From Robertmurraya korlensis (GTDB taxonomy: Bacteria; Bacillota; Bacilli; Bacillales; Cytobacillaceae): 64,000 nt of DNA. Location: assembly GCF_023715225.1 (NCBI RefSeq), contig NZ_JAMBNS010000014.1, positions 46,250-110,249 of the forward strand, written 5' to 3'. This document shows, piece after piece, positions 50,886-59,322 of this stretch. Made by a program: the position numbers and the translations under genes. The notes beneath the pieces are model-generated. The model worked only from the letters and a program-made list of their open reading frames with translations, was not told the origin of the DNA and searched no databases. Every line of letters begins with the position of its first letter. The stretch's first letter is position 1.

Positions 50886-51109
50886 CTGCTAAATTTGAAT
50901 GAATACACAAGTTTAGAAAAACCTAAAAAGACGATAACAGATTAAGAGTCTTATAGGATTAGTAATAAGCAAAGAGACATTATTAAAAAGATTATTAAAG
51001 GAAAAAATTCATGCCTTTTTGGGTGTTAATAACTTGTTAATATGTGGATGAAGCCTTATTAATCTACGAAAATCTTTATCTATTTTTATATAATTTTTAT
51101 ATAAAATCC

Positions 51110-51138
51110 TTGTTATTATGATGTATAAATGTTATAAT
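51110..51138 (+). promoter_or_regulatory. sigma-A promoter upstream of radC
   Basis: TTGTTA (51110-51115), 17 bp, TATAAT (51133-51138). The -10 region lies in TGTTATAATTGTATTATAA, almost the same string as at the promoter at 59261-59289. Confidence 0.65.
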
Positions 51139-51234
51139 TGTATTATAAGGAGGTGAGGGAAAGCCCACTAAATAAAGAGCAAATCTCAAATGCTCAAATT
51201 AAACAATCACTCAAAAGAAAAAGGAGAGTTTTAA

Positions 51235-51567
51235 ATGGCGAAAGAAAAATTAGACATGGTAAAAGAGATCGTTAGAATAAAGCAAGTGTTAGTAGAGGGC
51301 GAAATTGTTAGAGAAAAAATCACTTCACCTTATGATGCTGCTGCCGTTGCTACAAAATATATCGGTGATGAGGACAGAGAAGTTTTCCTAGTGCTAGTGT
51401 TAAACACTAAAAACCAAGTGAACGCAGTACATAGATGTCACATAGGAAGTATCAACGCTAGCATAGTTCATGGGAGGGAGGTGTACAAGGCAGCCATCTT
51501 AAATAACGGATCTTCAATCGTGGTTGCTCATAATCACCGGAGAAGGGATATGTTTCTTTTTTATTAA
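51235..51567 (+). pseudogene. radC: radC, 5' part, interrupted
   Basis: From ATG 51235 (AAGGAGAG upstream) the protein is a RadC/JAB-domain protein: FLVLVLNTKNQVNAVHRCHI, NASIVHGREVYKAAILN and SIVVAHNH. Right at the HNH of the JAMM zinc-binding motif (51529-51537) the sequence changes to RRRDMFLFY and stops. The missing part is at 55541-55699. Without the Ser and Asp ligands the fragment cannot be active. Confidence 0.88.
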
Positions 51568-51579
51568 TCATCTGATATA

Positions 51580-51614
51580 TTAGGTATTAACTAAAAATAT
51601 TAGGTAATACCTAA
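51580..51614. promoter_or_regulatory. two tandem palindromes at the left end of the element
   Basis: TTAGGTATTAACTAA (51580-51594, imperfect) and TTAGGTAATACCTAA (51600-51614, perfect) are centred 20 bp apart, immediately before the recombinase gene. Likely an operator for the HTH protein or arm sites for the recombinase. Confidence 0.5.
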
Positions 51615-51630
51615 AAGGTGAGGTTATTAA

Positions 51631-52707
51631 ATGGGGAAGCAACCTTTTCTATCTGTTATTAGTAATAAACAAGAAATATTCTATCCTACATATGAAGAAT
51701 CGAGAGAATACCAAGCGAAGTTAATTGGTCTATGGGAACAGCAACAGCGTGTTCTAGGATATACGGAGCATACCATAGCTCTTGGAACAAAATGCTTGAA
51801 TGAATTCTTAGATGTGTCAAATAAGTTCATATGGGAAGTTACAATGTCCGATGCAGATAAGTTTTATTTAGGATTGGTCGGAAGAGGACTAGCATATTCC
51901 ACTAGGAGGAAATATCAATCCACTATCTCTACTTTTTTAGAGTATTTAAAAACTAGGCATGGTCATGAAATATGGGAGAGATATAAAGTACAAGTTCCAA
52001 ATTTATTAGATAAATTTAACCGTTACTATCATAGAAAAGATGATCATAATGGTCAGGTAATACCTCCAAAACCTGAATTGCTTGATAGATTTTGGAATGG
52101 TATGAAGGAGGAAATGAAAACAGCTAGAAAATACTCTACTGTTGCGAGAGACTATACCCTTTTTAGGATGTTAGAATTAACAGGTTTAAGAACTCACGAA
52201 ATAATTATGATGGACGTAAAAGACTGTAGGTTTGACTTAGGGGAAAAAGGTAAAATTCATGTTCGTTTTGGAAAAGGATCTAAGGGGTCAGGATTTAAGC
52301 GAAGATGGGTACCGATGTTAGATGATGTAGATTTACTTCTGAATTGGTACTTGGAAAGGATTAGACCTCTTTTCACTACTGAAACTGTAGGACCTTTATT
52401 TTTATCAGAAGGTGGAGTTAGGTTAAATAAACATACAGCTCGAAAGAGCTTAGCGAGAAGGCAAGAAAAGATGGGTTTTACAAAAGAAGAGATTTTTAGT
52501 CCTCATCAATTACGTCATTCATTCGCAACTCGTCAGACAGAACTTGGTGTTGACTTATTAACGCTAAAGGAACTGTTAGGTCACGCAGATGTCGCAACGA
52601 CTTTTAATTATTCAAATCCTGGTTCAGATCATTTAGAGAAAAGAGTGAGGATGGCGCAAGAAAAGTGGCGAAATCAATTATTAAATTTCAACAAAAAGGG
52701 TGAATGA
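51631..52707 (+). CDS. tyrosine recombinase (TnpA-like)
   Basis: 358 residues from ATG 51631 with AAGGTGAGG upstream. An N-terminal SAM-like core-binding domain (about 30-130) is followed by the catalytic domain with Arg in TGLRTHEI, HQLRHSFATRQ (His and second Arg), His in LLGHADVATT and the nucleophile Tyr in TFNYSNPG. All residues are present, so it should be active. The length is the same as Tn554 TnpA (about 360). The stop overlaps the next gene by 8 bp. Confidence 0.92.
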   Translation: MGKQPFLSVISNKQEIFYPTYEESREYQAKLIGLWEQQQRVLGYTEHTIALGTKCLNEFLDVSNKFIWEVTMSDADKFYLGLVGRGLAYSTRRKYQSTISTFLEYLKTRHGHEIWERYKVQVPNLLDKFNRYYHRKDDHNGQVIPPKPELLDRFWNGMKEEMKTARKYSTVARDYTLFRMLELTGLRTHEIIMMDVKDCRFDLGEKGKIHVRFGKGSKGSGFKRRWVPMLDDVDLLLNWYLERIRPLFTTETVGPLFLSEGGVRLNKHTARKSLARRQEKMGFTKEEIFSPHQLRHSFATRQTELGVDLLTLKELLGHADVATTFNYSNPGSDHLEKRVRMAQEKWRNQLLNFNKKGE

Positions 52708-53023
52708 ATTGGCGATTGAATGGAGATTAAGAAAAGTCATGGCTGATCGTGGAATATGGTCTGGGGCTGAATTAGGTAGGCTTATGGAGGATACTGCAGG
52801 TTATAAATTATCTCCTCCCTCAATAAGCGCTTTATTAACTAGTGAGCCTAAGCAAGTAAAGACGCAAACAATGGATGCACTTTGTACGGCATTAGAATGT
52901 ACTCCAAATGATTTATGGAAACACACTCCTACACCTGTGAAAAAACTTGAAAGATCAACGAATAATAGGTTGGCAAAGGCGGTAAATGAATCCATTTCTA
53001 AAGATAAGCTTCCACCAATATAG
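52700..53023 (+). CDS. small XRE-type HTH protein of the recombinase trio
   Basis: 107 residues from GTG 52700. It contains a Cro/CI-like helix-turn-helix domain (WSGAELGRLMEDTAG, SPPSISALLTSEPKQVKTQT, DALCTALECTPNDLW) and a basic tail. It overlaps the first recombinase gene by 8 bp and precedes the second by 9 bp, so the three are one unit. It could set directionality or repress the operon through the palindromes at 51580-51614. Confidence 0.85.
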   Translation: MNELAIEWRLRKVMADRGIWSGAELGRLMEDTAGYKLSPPSISALLTSEPKQVKTQTMDALCTALECTPNDLWKHTPTPVKKLERSTNNRLAKAVNESISKDKLPPI

Positions 53024-53032
53024 GATTTAAAG

Positions 53033-54370
53033 ATGATCAATTTTACTTGCGTATATTGTGAAAGGAAACTAAATCAATCAGAAATTAATAAAAAAGCAAC
53101 CGTCTGTCATTATTGTTTTAGTAAAGCACGTGTAGAGAAAATCCAAACCGAAGATTTTCTTAAAGAAAATTTCACAAAAACATGGAGTGCAGCACTATTT
53201 AAAAAATATGTTCTGTATTTAAAAGAACTAGGTATTGGTGTAGATGCAATTCGTAAGAACACTAGTAAGGTGTTACGAGTTTTACAAACAGCAGAAAATG
53301 AGCTTTTAAGGCCATCTGATATTAATGAAGAATGGCTGGTATCTACATTAGAAAAATCTCCTAATCCTAAGGGAGTTAGATCAAGCCTATTTAATTTTTT
53401 GATTAAGGAAGGTTATTTAAGCCTTAACGCAGATGAGGGTATTCTCACTAGCATTAGAGAGGGTTTAGGACAGATCCCTACGGGATTTAGGCGTCTCCTA
53501 GATATATATATTAACGAGAGAATGGAACTAAGAAATAGGCAAGTAAAGTTTAATGCGAGGAACCCATTATCCCTATTAACAGTAAAGTCAGACGTGGAAA
53601 TATTTGTTAGGTTAGTCCGATGGTTTCAAAATAACTGTAAGCATATAGAATCTTGGGATACCGTTCAACAAGAAGATGTTCATGAATTTCTTTTAACTTT
53701 AACACCTAAAAATCGTGAGATTGTGAGGAAAGATTTATTAGTTCTCTTTAAGTTAGCTAAAAGAAAAAGGCTAATAACCCATATACCAATCTTGGATATA
53801 AAATCTAGAGAGCTTCCACCAACTATCGAGCCATTAACCTTTGATGAGCAGGTAAGTGTGGCTAAATTAATTAAAAGTCGCCTTTACGAACAACCCTTAG
53901 AGTGTTTATTGACTGCCCTATGTTTTTATCATGGGTTATCTTCATCACATATTAGAAACATAAAAATCAGTGATGTAAAGGTTGAAATAAAAGCAATTTT
54001 CCTCAACGATAGACCACCAGTTTATTTATCTGATGACGAACTTATTTTAATAAATGAGTACGTTAAACAGAGGTCGAATATTAGAAACGCAAAGAATAAG
54101 ATTTATTTAATTCTAAGTTCAAGTTCATCAGAAGTATATTATGATCGTCCAATCAATAATCCCTTCATAGCAAGAAAGGTAAAGGCTTTTTGTGGCTTTA
54201 CTCCTAAGTCTTTGAGAATAACTTGTTTTAATTTTATAGCAAGTAATTTTGGTCCGCAGTTACTCGTTGAAGGGTTTGGATTGTCACTAACACAAGCTTC
54301 AAGATATGGGAAATTAGAGGATTATCTTATTGAGGAACAAATCCAATCAGAGCGTGATAACATGAAGTAA
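53033..54370 (+). CDS. zinc-ribbon protein with degenerate tyrosine-recombinase domain
   Basis: 445 residues. The N-terminus has a treble CxxC-type zinc ribbon (FTCVYCERKLNQ and VCHYCF). The C-terminal half follows a recombinase fold: HGLSSSHIRNI where TGLRxxEI is expected, SLRITCFNFIAS in place of HQLRHxF, and LTQASRYGKL at the place of the tyrosine. Box I Arg and both histidines are missing, so it is probably a non-catalytic partner of the recombinase upstream. Confidence 0.8.
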   Translation: MINFTCVYCERKLNQSEINKKATVCHYCFSKARVEKIQTEDFLKENFTKTWSAALFKKYVLYLKELGIGVDAIRKNTSKVLRVLQTAENELLRPSDINEEWLVSTLEKSPNPKGVRSSLFNFLIKEGYLSLNADEGILTSIREGLGQIPTGFRRLLDIYINERMELRNRQVKFNARNPLSLLTVKSDVEIFVRLVRWFQNNCKHIESWDTVQQEDVHEFLLTLTPKNREIVRKDLLVLFKLAKRKRLITHIPILDIKSRELPPTIEPLTFDEQVSVAKLIKSRLYEQPLECLLTALCFYHGLSSSHIRNIKISDVKVEIKAIFLNDRPPVYLSDDELILINEYVKQRSNIRNAKNKIYLILSSSSSEVYYDRPINNPFIARKVKAFCGFTPKSLRITCFNFIASNFGPQLLVEGFGLSLTQASRYGKLEDYLIEEQIQSERDNMK

Positions 54371-54530
54371 GAAGTCTCATGAAAAATTAAATGTAGAGGT
54401 AACCGAATTTGAGTTAAGCAACTGTCGATTGACAATAATGTTGTTCCGTTTAAGGGCAATTTAATGGAATAAAATTTCTGAACAAAAGGGAATAATAAAT
54501 GATAAATTTAGGTATCTTGTGGGGGTTCTT

Positions 54531-55004
54531 ATGATTGATAAAAGAAAGGCTTTATCATTTAGTACATTAGTTATTCCTTGGTTAACCACTCCATTGTTAG
54601 GGAAAAATTCTTTTGTTCGCTTTCTTCCAGTCGCAACTTTTATTGGTTATACCTTTAGTTTTTTAAGCGAAATAGCTGATAGACGTAAGTGGTGGAAAGT
54701 AAAAAATGCTTTATTTCCAAATTATCGTTTAGATTTCTCTTACCTTTTAGGCTTATTTTTCATAACAACTATTTGGGTGTTTAAATTAACATACGGTAGC
54801 TTTATAAAGTACTTAACATTAAATATTGTACTCGATTATCTTCTTGCATTCCCTATCGTAAAATTTTTCACTAAAGTAGGAGTATTCGAATTTAAGAAAA
54901 TGCGACCTAAACATTTTTACATATTGTCCGTTGTAACAGCAATCGTTATTTATTTTTATCAATTATTAGTGGAACGAACTATTGTAAAAGAGGTAAATAA
55001 ATAA
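54531..55004 (+). CDS. uncharacterised membrane protein carried by the radC element
   Basis: 157 residues from ATG 54531 (GGGGG upstream; GTG 54519 is an alternative). Four membrane helices with basic loops (SEIADRRKWWKVKNALFP). It loosely resembles CBO0543-type proteins such as the one at 27496, but I cannot assign it firmly. It is the only cargo gene of the element. Confidence 0.65.
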   Translation: MIDKRKALSFSTLVIPWLTTPLLGKNSFVRFLPVATFIGYTFSFLSEIADRRKWWKVKNALFPNYRLDFSYLLGLFFITTIWVFKLTYGSFIKYLTLNIVLDYLLAFPIVKFFTKVGVFEFKKMRPKHFYILSVVTAIVIYFYQLLVERTIVKEVNK

Positions 55005-55017
55005 TAAATGTAACTCA

Positions 55018-55490
55018 ACGGTGAAGGCTGAAAACGTGGAGAGCTTAATCTCAATGAAGCGTTGGAACGGAAAATAGTCCCAAGAATAGCGACTGTATTA
55101 CTTCTCTTTATATCAGTAAAAGGTGATGGCACAGTACCGTCGAAGCGTGTAACGAACGTAAAGGGATAGCCATTAGACTAATAAAAGATTCATTTAACCA
55201 TGCAAGACGGATCTTTAACGATTAATAGGGTTCTTGTAAGACTAGGAGAGGGACAGTAGCTCCAAAAGGAGCTATCTACTTGTTAATACGAAAGAAACTA
55301 AGGCACAACGAATATTATGATATGTAATATCATTTCGATTCTTTATATGCTCAAAGTGCTAATGGTCAAAATTTTTATGGATTAATCGATTTAATGCAAT
55401 CTATCGATTCAGATAATAACAAGACACTAGCATTTTATGAATTTAAGGAGTTCAATAACTTCAAAAAATTGGTTGTTAGATAGTGAACAA
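55018..55490 (+). other. non-coding or decayed stretch of the radC element, possible group II intron remnant
   Basis: The first 300 bases look like structured RNA (GTGAAGGCTGAAAACGTGG, GTACCGTCGAAGCGTG, AGGAGCTA-type hairpins). A frame near 55346-55482 then reads YAQSANGQNFYGLIDLMQSI before stopping, which faintly resembles the N-terminus of intron-encoded reverse transcriptases. No domain V was recognised. The call is tentative; it may only be decayed cargo or the right-end control region. Confidence 0.3.
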
Positions 55491-55540
55491 AGATAAATTT
55501 AGGAGTTACCGAATATGTCTGAACAAAACATGTCCTTTTC

Positions 55541-55699
55541 CATCCCTCTTACAACCCAGAGCCTTCAAGGGAGGACATAGAAGTTACAAAAAGACTTCAA
55601 GAGGTTGGTAAAATGCTAGGCATTGAACTTCTCGATAGTTTAATCGTAACTGAAAACCCTAAAAACTTTATCTCTTTGAAAGAGAAAGGGTATCTATAA
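55541..55699 (+). pseudogene. radC: radC, 3' part
   Basis: The frame [20 protein letters not shown] through [10 protein letters not shown] to KEKGYL and TAA 55697-55699 is the exact continuation of the RadC domain cut at 51537, including the serine of the JAMM motif. It has no start of its own. Confidence 0.9.
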
Positions 55700-55814
55700 A
55701 TCACTTACTAGGAGAGAGGAAAGCCCTCTTCCTCCCTCCTTCTTTTAAAATCTTTGCCAGCCATTTAAAGCATGAAAACTTCTAATACTGACGTTTAAAA
55801 AGGTGGTTACGAAA

Positions 55815-56183
55815 GTGACTGAAATCGAAAATAGCACGAAACAAAAAGTAATCGAAAAATTACAAAGTGAAATGAATCTAAACAAAGAGAGTAATTACAT
55901 CCAAGCGATCGGTCAGTTTTTACTTCAGTACATTGAAAATAACCCTAACGTTTCTGAAGCTATCCTTTCAACAGATAAGACAATAAATAAAAGTTTAGAA
56001 GCAATGAAGACAGAAGCTCAAAAGAAGGCAGTTAATGGATTTGCAATGTTCACACCGGAAGAAGGTTTTGCCCTGGTACTAAAGTATTTTGAAGTTAAAG
56101 CAGAGAAAGTTGAAGTACCGGAAATAAAGATCCCGACTAAAAAATCTTCTCGATTTGATGTTAAATTAGATGATTTTATGTAA
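55815..56183 (+). CDS. PcfK-like / AcrIIA9-family protein
   Basis: 122 residues from GTG 55815 with AAAAGGTGG 8 bp upstream. The helical core SLEAMKTEAQKKAVNGFAMF followed by TPEEGFALVLKYF is the PcfK/AcrIIA9 signature; the C-terminal tail is basic with KKSSRFDVKLDDFM. PcfK is encoded next to PcfJ on conjugative plasmids, and AcrIIA9 members of the family inhibit Cas9. Whether this one does is unknown. It is followed 14 bp later by pcfJ. Confidence 0.8.
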   Translation: MTEIENSTKQKVIEKLQSEMNLNKESNYIQAIGQFLLQYIENNPNVSEAILSTDKTINKSLEAMKTEAQKKAVNGFAMFTPEEGFALVLKYFEVKAEKVEVPEIKIPTKKSSRFDVKLDDFM

Positions 56184-56197
56184 GGAAGTGATTAATA

Positions 56198-57769
56198 GTG
56201 AAAGAATCGGAATTTAAAGCTCATTTTTCTTTAGAAATTAGTAGTGAATTAAAGAAATATATCATTGATGATGCTTTGTATTATAGTAGATATTTTTACG
56301 TTAAGAGAATGACATCTAGCTTACAACGTGGTTACTGCACTCATTGTAAATCTAATCACCTTGTAAAATCAGATAGACTTCTAAAACACAATGAGACTTG
56401 GAAATGTGAAAAATGTCAGTCTCAAGTATTGGTTAAATCAATTGGCCGAGGAAGAGGAAAGATGATTGATCGGGCTTATGTTGTATGGTACGAAAAATCA
56501 CTTGTCGATTCTCAGACAATTACAGCCACAGGCTACAATGTTTCAATGGATTATAGAGAAGATATGAATGGAATAACCTCTATTGTTCCAATCGCTCGAT
56601 ACCTGTTTGAGAACGGAAAAGCAACTATGATGCACAGAAGCCCTTATATTTCAGGAACTTTAGAAAATGGAACCATGAAATATGAAAGTGGTTGGATGTT
56701 TGCAAGAAAGCCGTACACTATGATAGGGAAAAATTCCTTTACTTCCCATTCGGAACAATCCGTAGAAAGTTTAAGAAAAGCCGTTGAGGGAACGCCTTTT
56801 ATCTATAGTGAATGGGAATATTTCTATAATGAAAATTTGGACCTTGTTAAATACTTTTCAGTCTTTTCTAAATACCCATTCGTTGAATATCTAATGAAAA
56901 TGGGGATGACAAGAATAGTTAAAGCTATGGTTGATAATTGGAATCTATACCGGAGTATTAACTATCGAGGTAAAAATATGGAAAAGATACTAGGATTAAC
57001 GAAGAAAGAAATAAAAGATTGGAAGGATTCAGGTATAGAAATGACACCAGCCCTTCTAAGTACCTTTAAATGGTTTAAAAGAAGAAAAGTTACTATTACA
57101 TGGGAAACAGCAAAATCCTGTGAATCTTTAACTACTGGAACCTATTACATGGAACGGTTTGCATATTTGCAAAAACACGTATCATCAAACGAGCAAATTT
57201 TAAGATATGCAGCCAATCAAGTAAAAAAGGATCCTAAAAGACACTCAACCATTTTAAATGTCATTATATCCTGGACAGATTACTTAAACGAATGTAACGA
57301 GTTAGGGATTGATATAACAAAGAAAAACACTTTGTTACCTAATAACTTGCATAAAGCACACCAAAAAACTTCACGTTCCATCCAATTGAAGAAAGATGAA
57401 ATCGTTAATCAGAAAATCGAAAAGCTTCAGCCTAAATTAAAAAAATATAACTTTGAACATAAAGGACTATTCATAAGACCTGCCTTATCTACTAACGAAC
57501 TGTTTGAGGAAGGAAAAATACTAAGTCATTGTGTGGGGGGATATGCAAAAAGATATTCTGAAGGTGATATTGCTATTCTATTCATTAGAATGAAAGACCA
57601 ACCGGACACACCTTTCTATACTGTAGAAATTGACTTGAAAGCAAAAAGAATCACTCAATGTAGAGGATTCAAAAATGAAGATCCTACCGAAGAAGTAGAG
57701 TCATTTGTTAGTAAGTTTAAACAAGTTAAGTTAGCCAAGAAACAGAAGGAAAGGAAAATAGCTGGATGA
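56198..57769 (+). CDS. PcfJ-like protein
   Basis: 523 residues from GTG 56198 with AAGGAAG upstream. An N-terminal zinc ribbon (YCTHCKSNHLV, KCEKCQSQVLV) is followed by a helical middle and the PcfJ core near the end. The core carries LSTNELFEEGKILSHCVGGY, FYTVEIDLKAKRITQCRGF and NEDPTEEVESFV. PcfJ proteins are conserved on Gram-positive conjugative plasmids; their activity is not well defined. The stop overlaps the next gene by 4 bp. Confidence 0.88.
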   Translation: MKESEFKAHFSLEISSELKKYIIDDALYYSRYFYVKRMTSSLQRGYCTHCKSNHLVKSDRLLKHNETWKCEKCQSQVLVKSIGRGRGKMIDRAYVVWYEKSLVDSQTITATGYNVSMDYREDMNGITSIVPIARYLFENGKATMMHRSPYISGTLENGTMKYESGWMFARKPYTMIGKNSFTSHSEQSVESLRKAVEGTPFIYSEWEYFYNENLDLVKYFSVFSKYPFVEYLMKMGMTRIVKAMVDNWNLYRSINYRGKNMEKILGLTKKEIKDWKDSGIEMTPALLSTFKWFKRRKVTITWETAKSCESLTTGTYYMERFAYLQKHVSSNEQILRYAANQVKKDPKRHSTILNVIISWTDYLNECNELGIDITKKNTLLPNNLHKAHQKTSRSIQLKKDEIVNQKIEKLQPKLKKYNFEHKGLFIRPALSTNELFEEGKILSHCVGGYAKRYSEGDIAILFIRMKDQPDTPFYTVEIDLKAKRITQCRGFKNEDPTEEVESFVSKFKQVKLAKKQKERKIAG

Positions 57770-58701
57770 ATCAACTAACTACTACTAGAGATACAAGCTT
57801 GATAGCTTCAGAGATTAATAGCATTAAAGAACAAACTCAAAAAATCTTCTTGTTAAGTTCAATTGAAATTGGAAAAAGGCTTGTTGAAGCTAAACATATG
57901 CTTCCACATGGGGAATGGGGTAATTGGTTAGAGGAATCTGTTAGTTACTCTCAGAGAACAGCCAATAACTTAATGAAAATCTATGAAGAGTATGGTAAAG
58001 ACCAACTTACTTTACAAGGAGAAGTAGACAATTCGCAAGCGATTTCGAAATTGAATTATACACAAGCTGTAGCTCTTTTGAGCATTCCTTCAGATGAAAG
58101 AGAAGAGTTTATAAATGAACACGATCTAGAAAGTATGTCTACAAGGGAGTTACAACTAGCAATTAAAGAAAAAAAGGAACTTGAAAAGAAGCTGAAACTT
58201 AGCGAAGAAAAGGCAGAACGTGAAAAGGAAGCAAAAGATAAATCCCTGAAGCAATTTAAAAAATTAGAGGAACAGACAGAGGAACACCAGGACAAAATTA
58301 CAGATTTAAAGCAACAACTTGAAGCAGCAAAAAGGGTCGGGGATGAGAAAGAGATCGAACGTCTCACTTCTTCCCTTCAATCGACTGAAACGGCTTTAGG
58401 TGAGGCACAGGAACGAATACAAACACTAGAAAAACAACTGAAAGAAAAACCTATTGAGGTTCCAGCTGTAATTGAACAAGTACCTGAAGATATACAAAAA
58501 GAGTTAGAGGCCCTACGTAAACAAGTCTCTTCACAAGTAGACAATGACAGTATTGCAAAGTTTAAATTCTGTTTTGAATCTCTAGTTAATGGATTCAATG
58601 AGATCCTTGAGACATTAAATCAGATAGAAGATGAGGAGTCCTCAACAAAGTATAAAAAGGCTGTAAAAGGCTTACTTGATAAGATGCAAGAGGAATTATA
58701 A
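57766..58701 (+). CDS. DUF3102 family protein
   Basis: 311 residues starting 4 bp inside pcfJ (ATGA). The N-terminal 120 residues match DUF3102: IEIGKRLVEAKHMLPHGEWG and NWLEESVSYSQRTANNLMKIY. Then about 110 residues of coiled coil (LEKKLKLSEEKAEREKEAKD), and a short helical C-terminal domain. DUF3102 proteins are common next to plasmid and phage genes and probably bind DNA. The pcfK-pcfJ-DUF3102 order suggests one operon. Confidence 0.88.
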   Translation: MNQLTTTRDTSLIASEINSIKEQTQKIFLLSSIEIGKRLVEAKHMLPHGEWGNWLEESVSYSQRTANNLMKIYEEYGKDQLTLQGEVDNSQAISKLNYTQAVALLSIPSDEREEFINEHDLESMSTRELQLAIKEKKELEKKLKLSEEKAEREKEAKDKSLKQFKKLEEQTEEHQDKITDLKQQLEAAKRVGDEKEIERLTSSLQSTETALGEAQERIQTLEKQLKEKPIEVPAVIEQVPEDIQKELEALRKQVSSQVDNDSIAKFKFCFESLVNGFNEILETLNQIEDEESSTKYKKAVKGLLDKMQEEL

Positions 58702-58714
58702 GGAGATGTTTAAT

Positions 58715-58786
58715 ATGTATGAAGTAAAAAAAGAAACTCTAGAACTAGTGGGATATGAACGTGAAGAAGGATACGAAGTAAATTAG
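58715..58786 (+). CDS. very small peptide gene
   Basis: 23 codons (MYEVKKETLELVGYEREEGY plus EVN) behind a strong AAGGAGATG site, 13 bp after the DUF3102 stop. A hairpin follows at 58799. The good ribosome site argues for translation; no function is known. Confidence 0.45.
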   Translation: MYEVKKETLELVGYEREEGYEVN

Positions 58787-58798
58787 GTATAAAACATC

Positions 58799-58827
58799 GG
58801 TAAGATCCTCTAATTGAGGGTCTTACC
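58799..58827. terminator. hairpin terminator of the pcfKJ operon
   Basis: GGTAAGATCCTC (58799-58810) pairs with GAGGGTCTTACC (58816-58827), one G-T pair. The T-tract is weak. Confidence 0.6.
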
Positions 58828-58858
58828 ATACATAATTTAATGTAAGGAGTATCGAATT

Positions 58859-59053
58859 TTGATTAAAAACTATTTAATACTAACATGTAAGAACAGAAAG
58901 ATTGTGGTTCGTGCAACGTCTATTCAAACAGCAAAGTCAATTTTAAAGAGATATACTAACGAGACATCAAACAGCATAAGGAAATTGACATTGATGGATT
59001 TAGTGAATATAAAGGACCAACTATTGGTCCTACCGGATAGGGATTTTATATAG
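58859..59053 (+). CDS. small basic protein
   Basis: 64 residues from TTG 58859 with TAAGGAG upstream. Beta-alpha pattern (KNYLILTCKNRKIVVRATSI, QTAKSILKRYTNETSNS). No family was recognised. Followed by a hairpin at 59105-59126. Confidence 0.55.
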   Translation: MIKNYLILTCKNRKIVVRATSIQTAKSILKRYTNETSNSIRKLTLMDLVNIKDQLLVLPDRDFI

Positions 59054-59104
59054 GAAGGAGAAGAAAAATGTTTAGTAGCAATAAAAAGAGGGCTCAAGGA
59101 ATCT

Positions 59105-59126
59105 AAAAAGTGCTGGAACACTTTTT
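59105..59126 (+). terminator. terminator-like hairpin
   Basis: AAAAAGTG pairs with CACTTTTT, loop CTGGAA. Confidence 0.55.
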
Positions 59127-59229
59127 CCAAGAGCTATACAAAGTATAAATTATAATTTATATATTGTGTAGTGCTTGTGATATACTAACTGTAATTAAGA
59201 TTTTTCTTTTGATTGATTGTTTAAATTTT

Positions 59230-59259
59230 ACTCCTGAAGCTATCAGGAGTCCTTTTTTT
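59230..59259 (+). terminator. intrinsic terminator
   Basis: ACTCCTGA (59230-59237) pairs with TCAGGAGT (59243-59250), followed by CC and seven T. Confidence 0.8.
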
Positions 59260-59260
59260 A

Positions 59261-59289
59261 TTGCTTTCTTGATGCATTATTGTTATAAT
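59261..59289 (+). promoter_or_regulatory. sigma-A promoter of the 59323 gene
   Basis: TTGCTT (59261-59266), 17 bp, TATAAT (59284-59289). The -10 lies in TGTTATAATTACATTATAA, shared with the radC promoter at 51133. The start codon is 34 bp downstream. Confidence 0.65.
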
Positions 59290-59322
59290 TACATTATAAA
59301 TATACTAACGGAGGGTTAGAAA

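Larger units (their letters stand above)
51538..55540 (+). mobile_element. 4.0-kb recombinase-trio element inserted in radC
   Basis: Removing 51538-55540 rejoins radC as VAHNH + [15 protein letters not shown] in one frame (boundaries good to a few bases). The element encodes an intact tyrosine recombinase, a 107-residue HTH protein and a degenerate recombinase, followed by a membrane protein and non-coding sequence. Tn554-family elements are known to use radC as their attachment gene and carry three tnp genes; this one shares target and gene number but has a different middle protein. No resistance cargo is present. Confidence 0.85.

Noticed and set aside
58056..58598. Serine-rich minus-strand frames opposite the DUF3102 gene
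   Set aside because: Typical antisense reading of a Lys/Glu-rich coiled coil.
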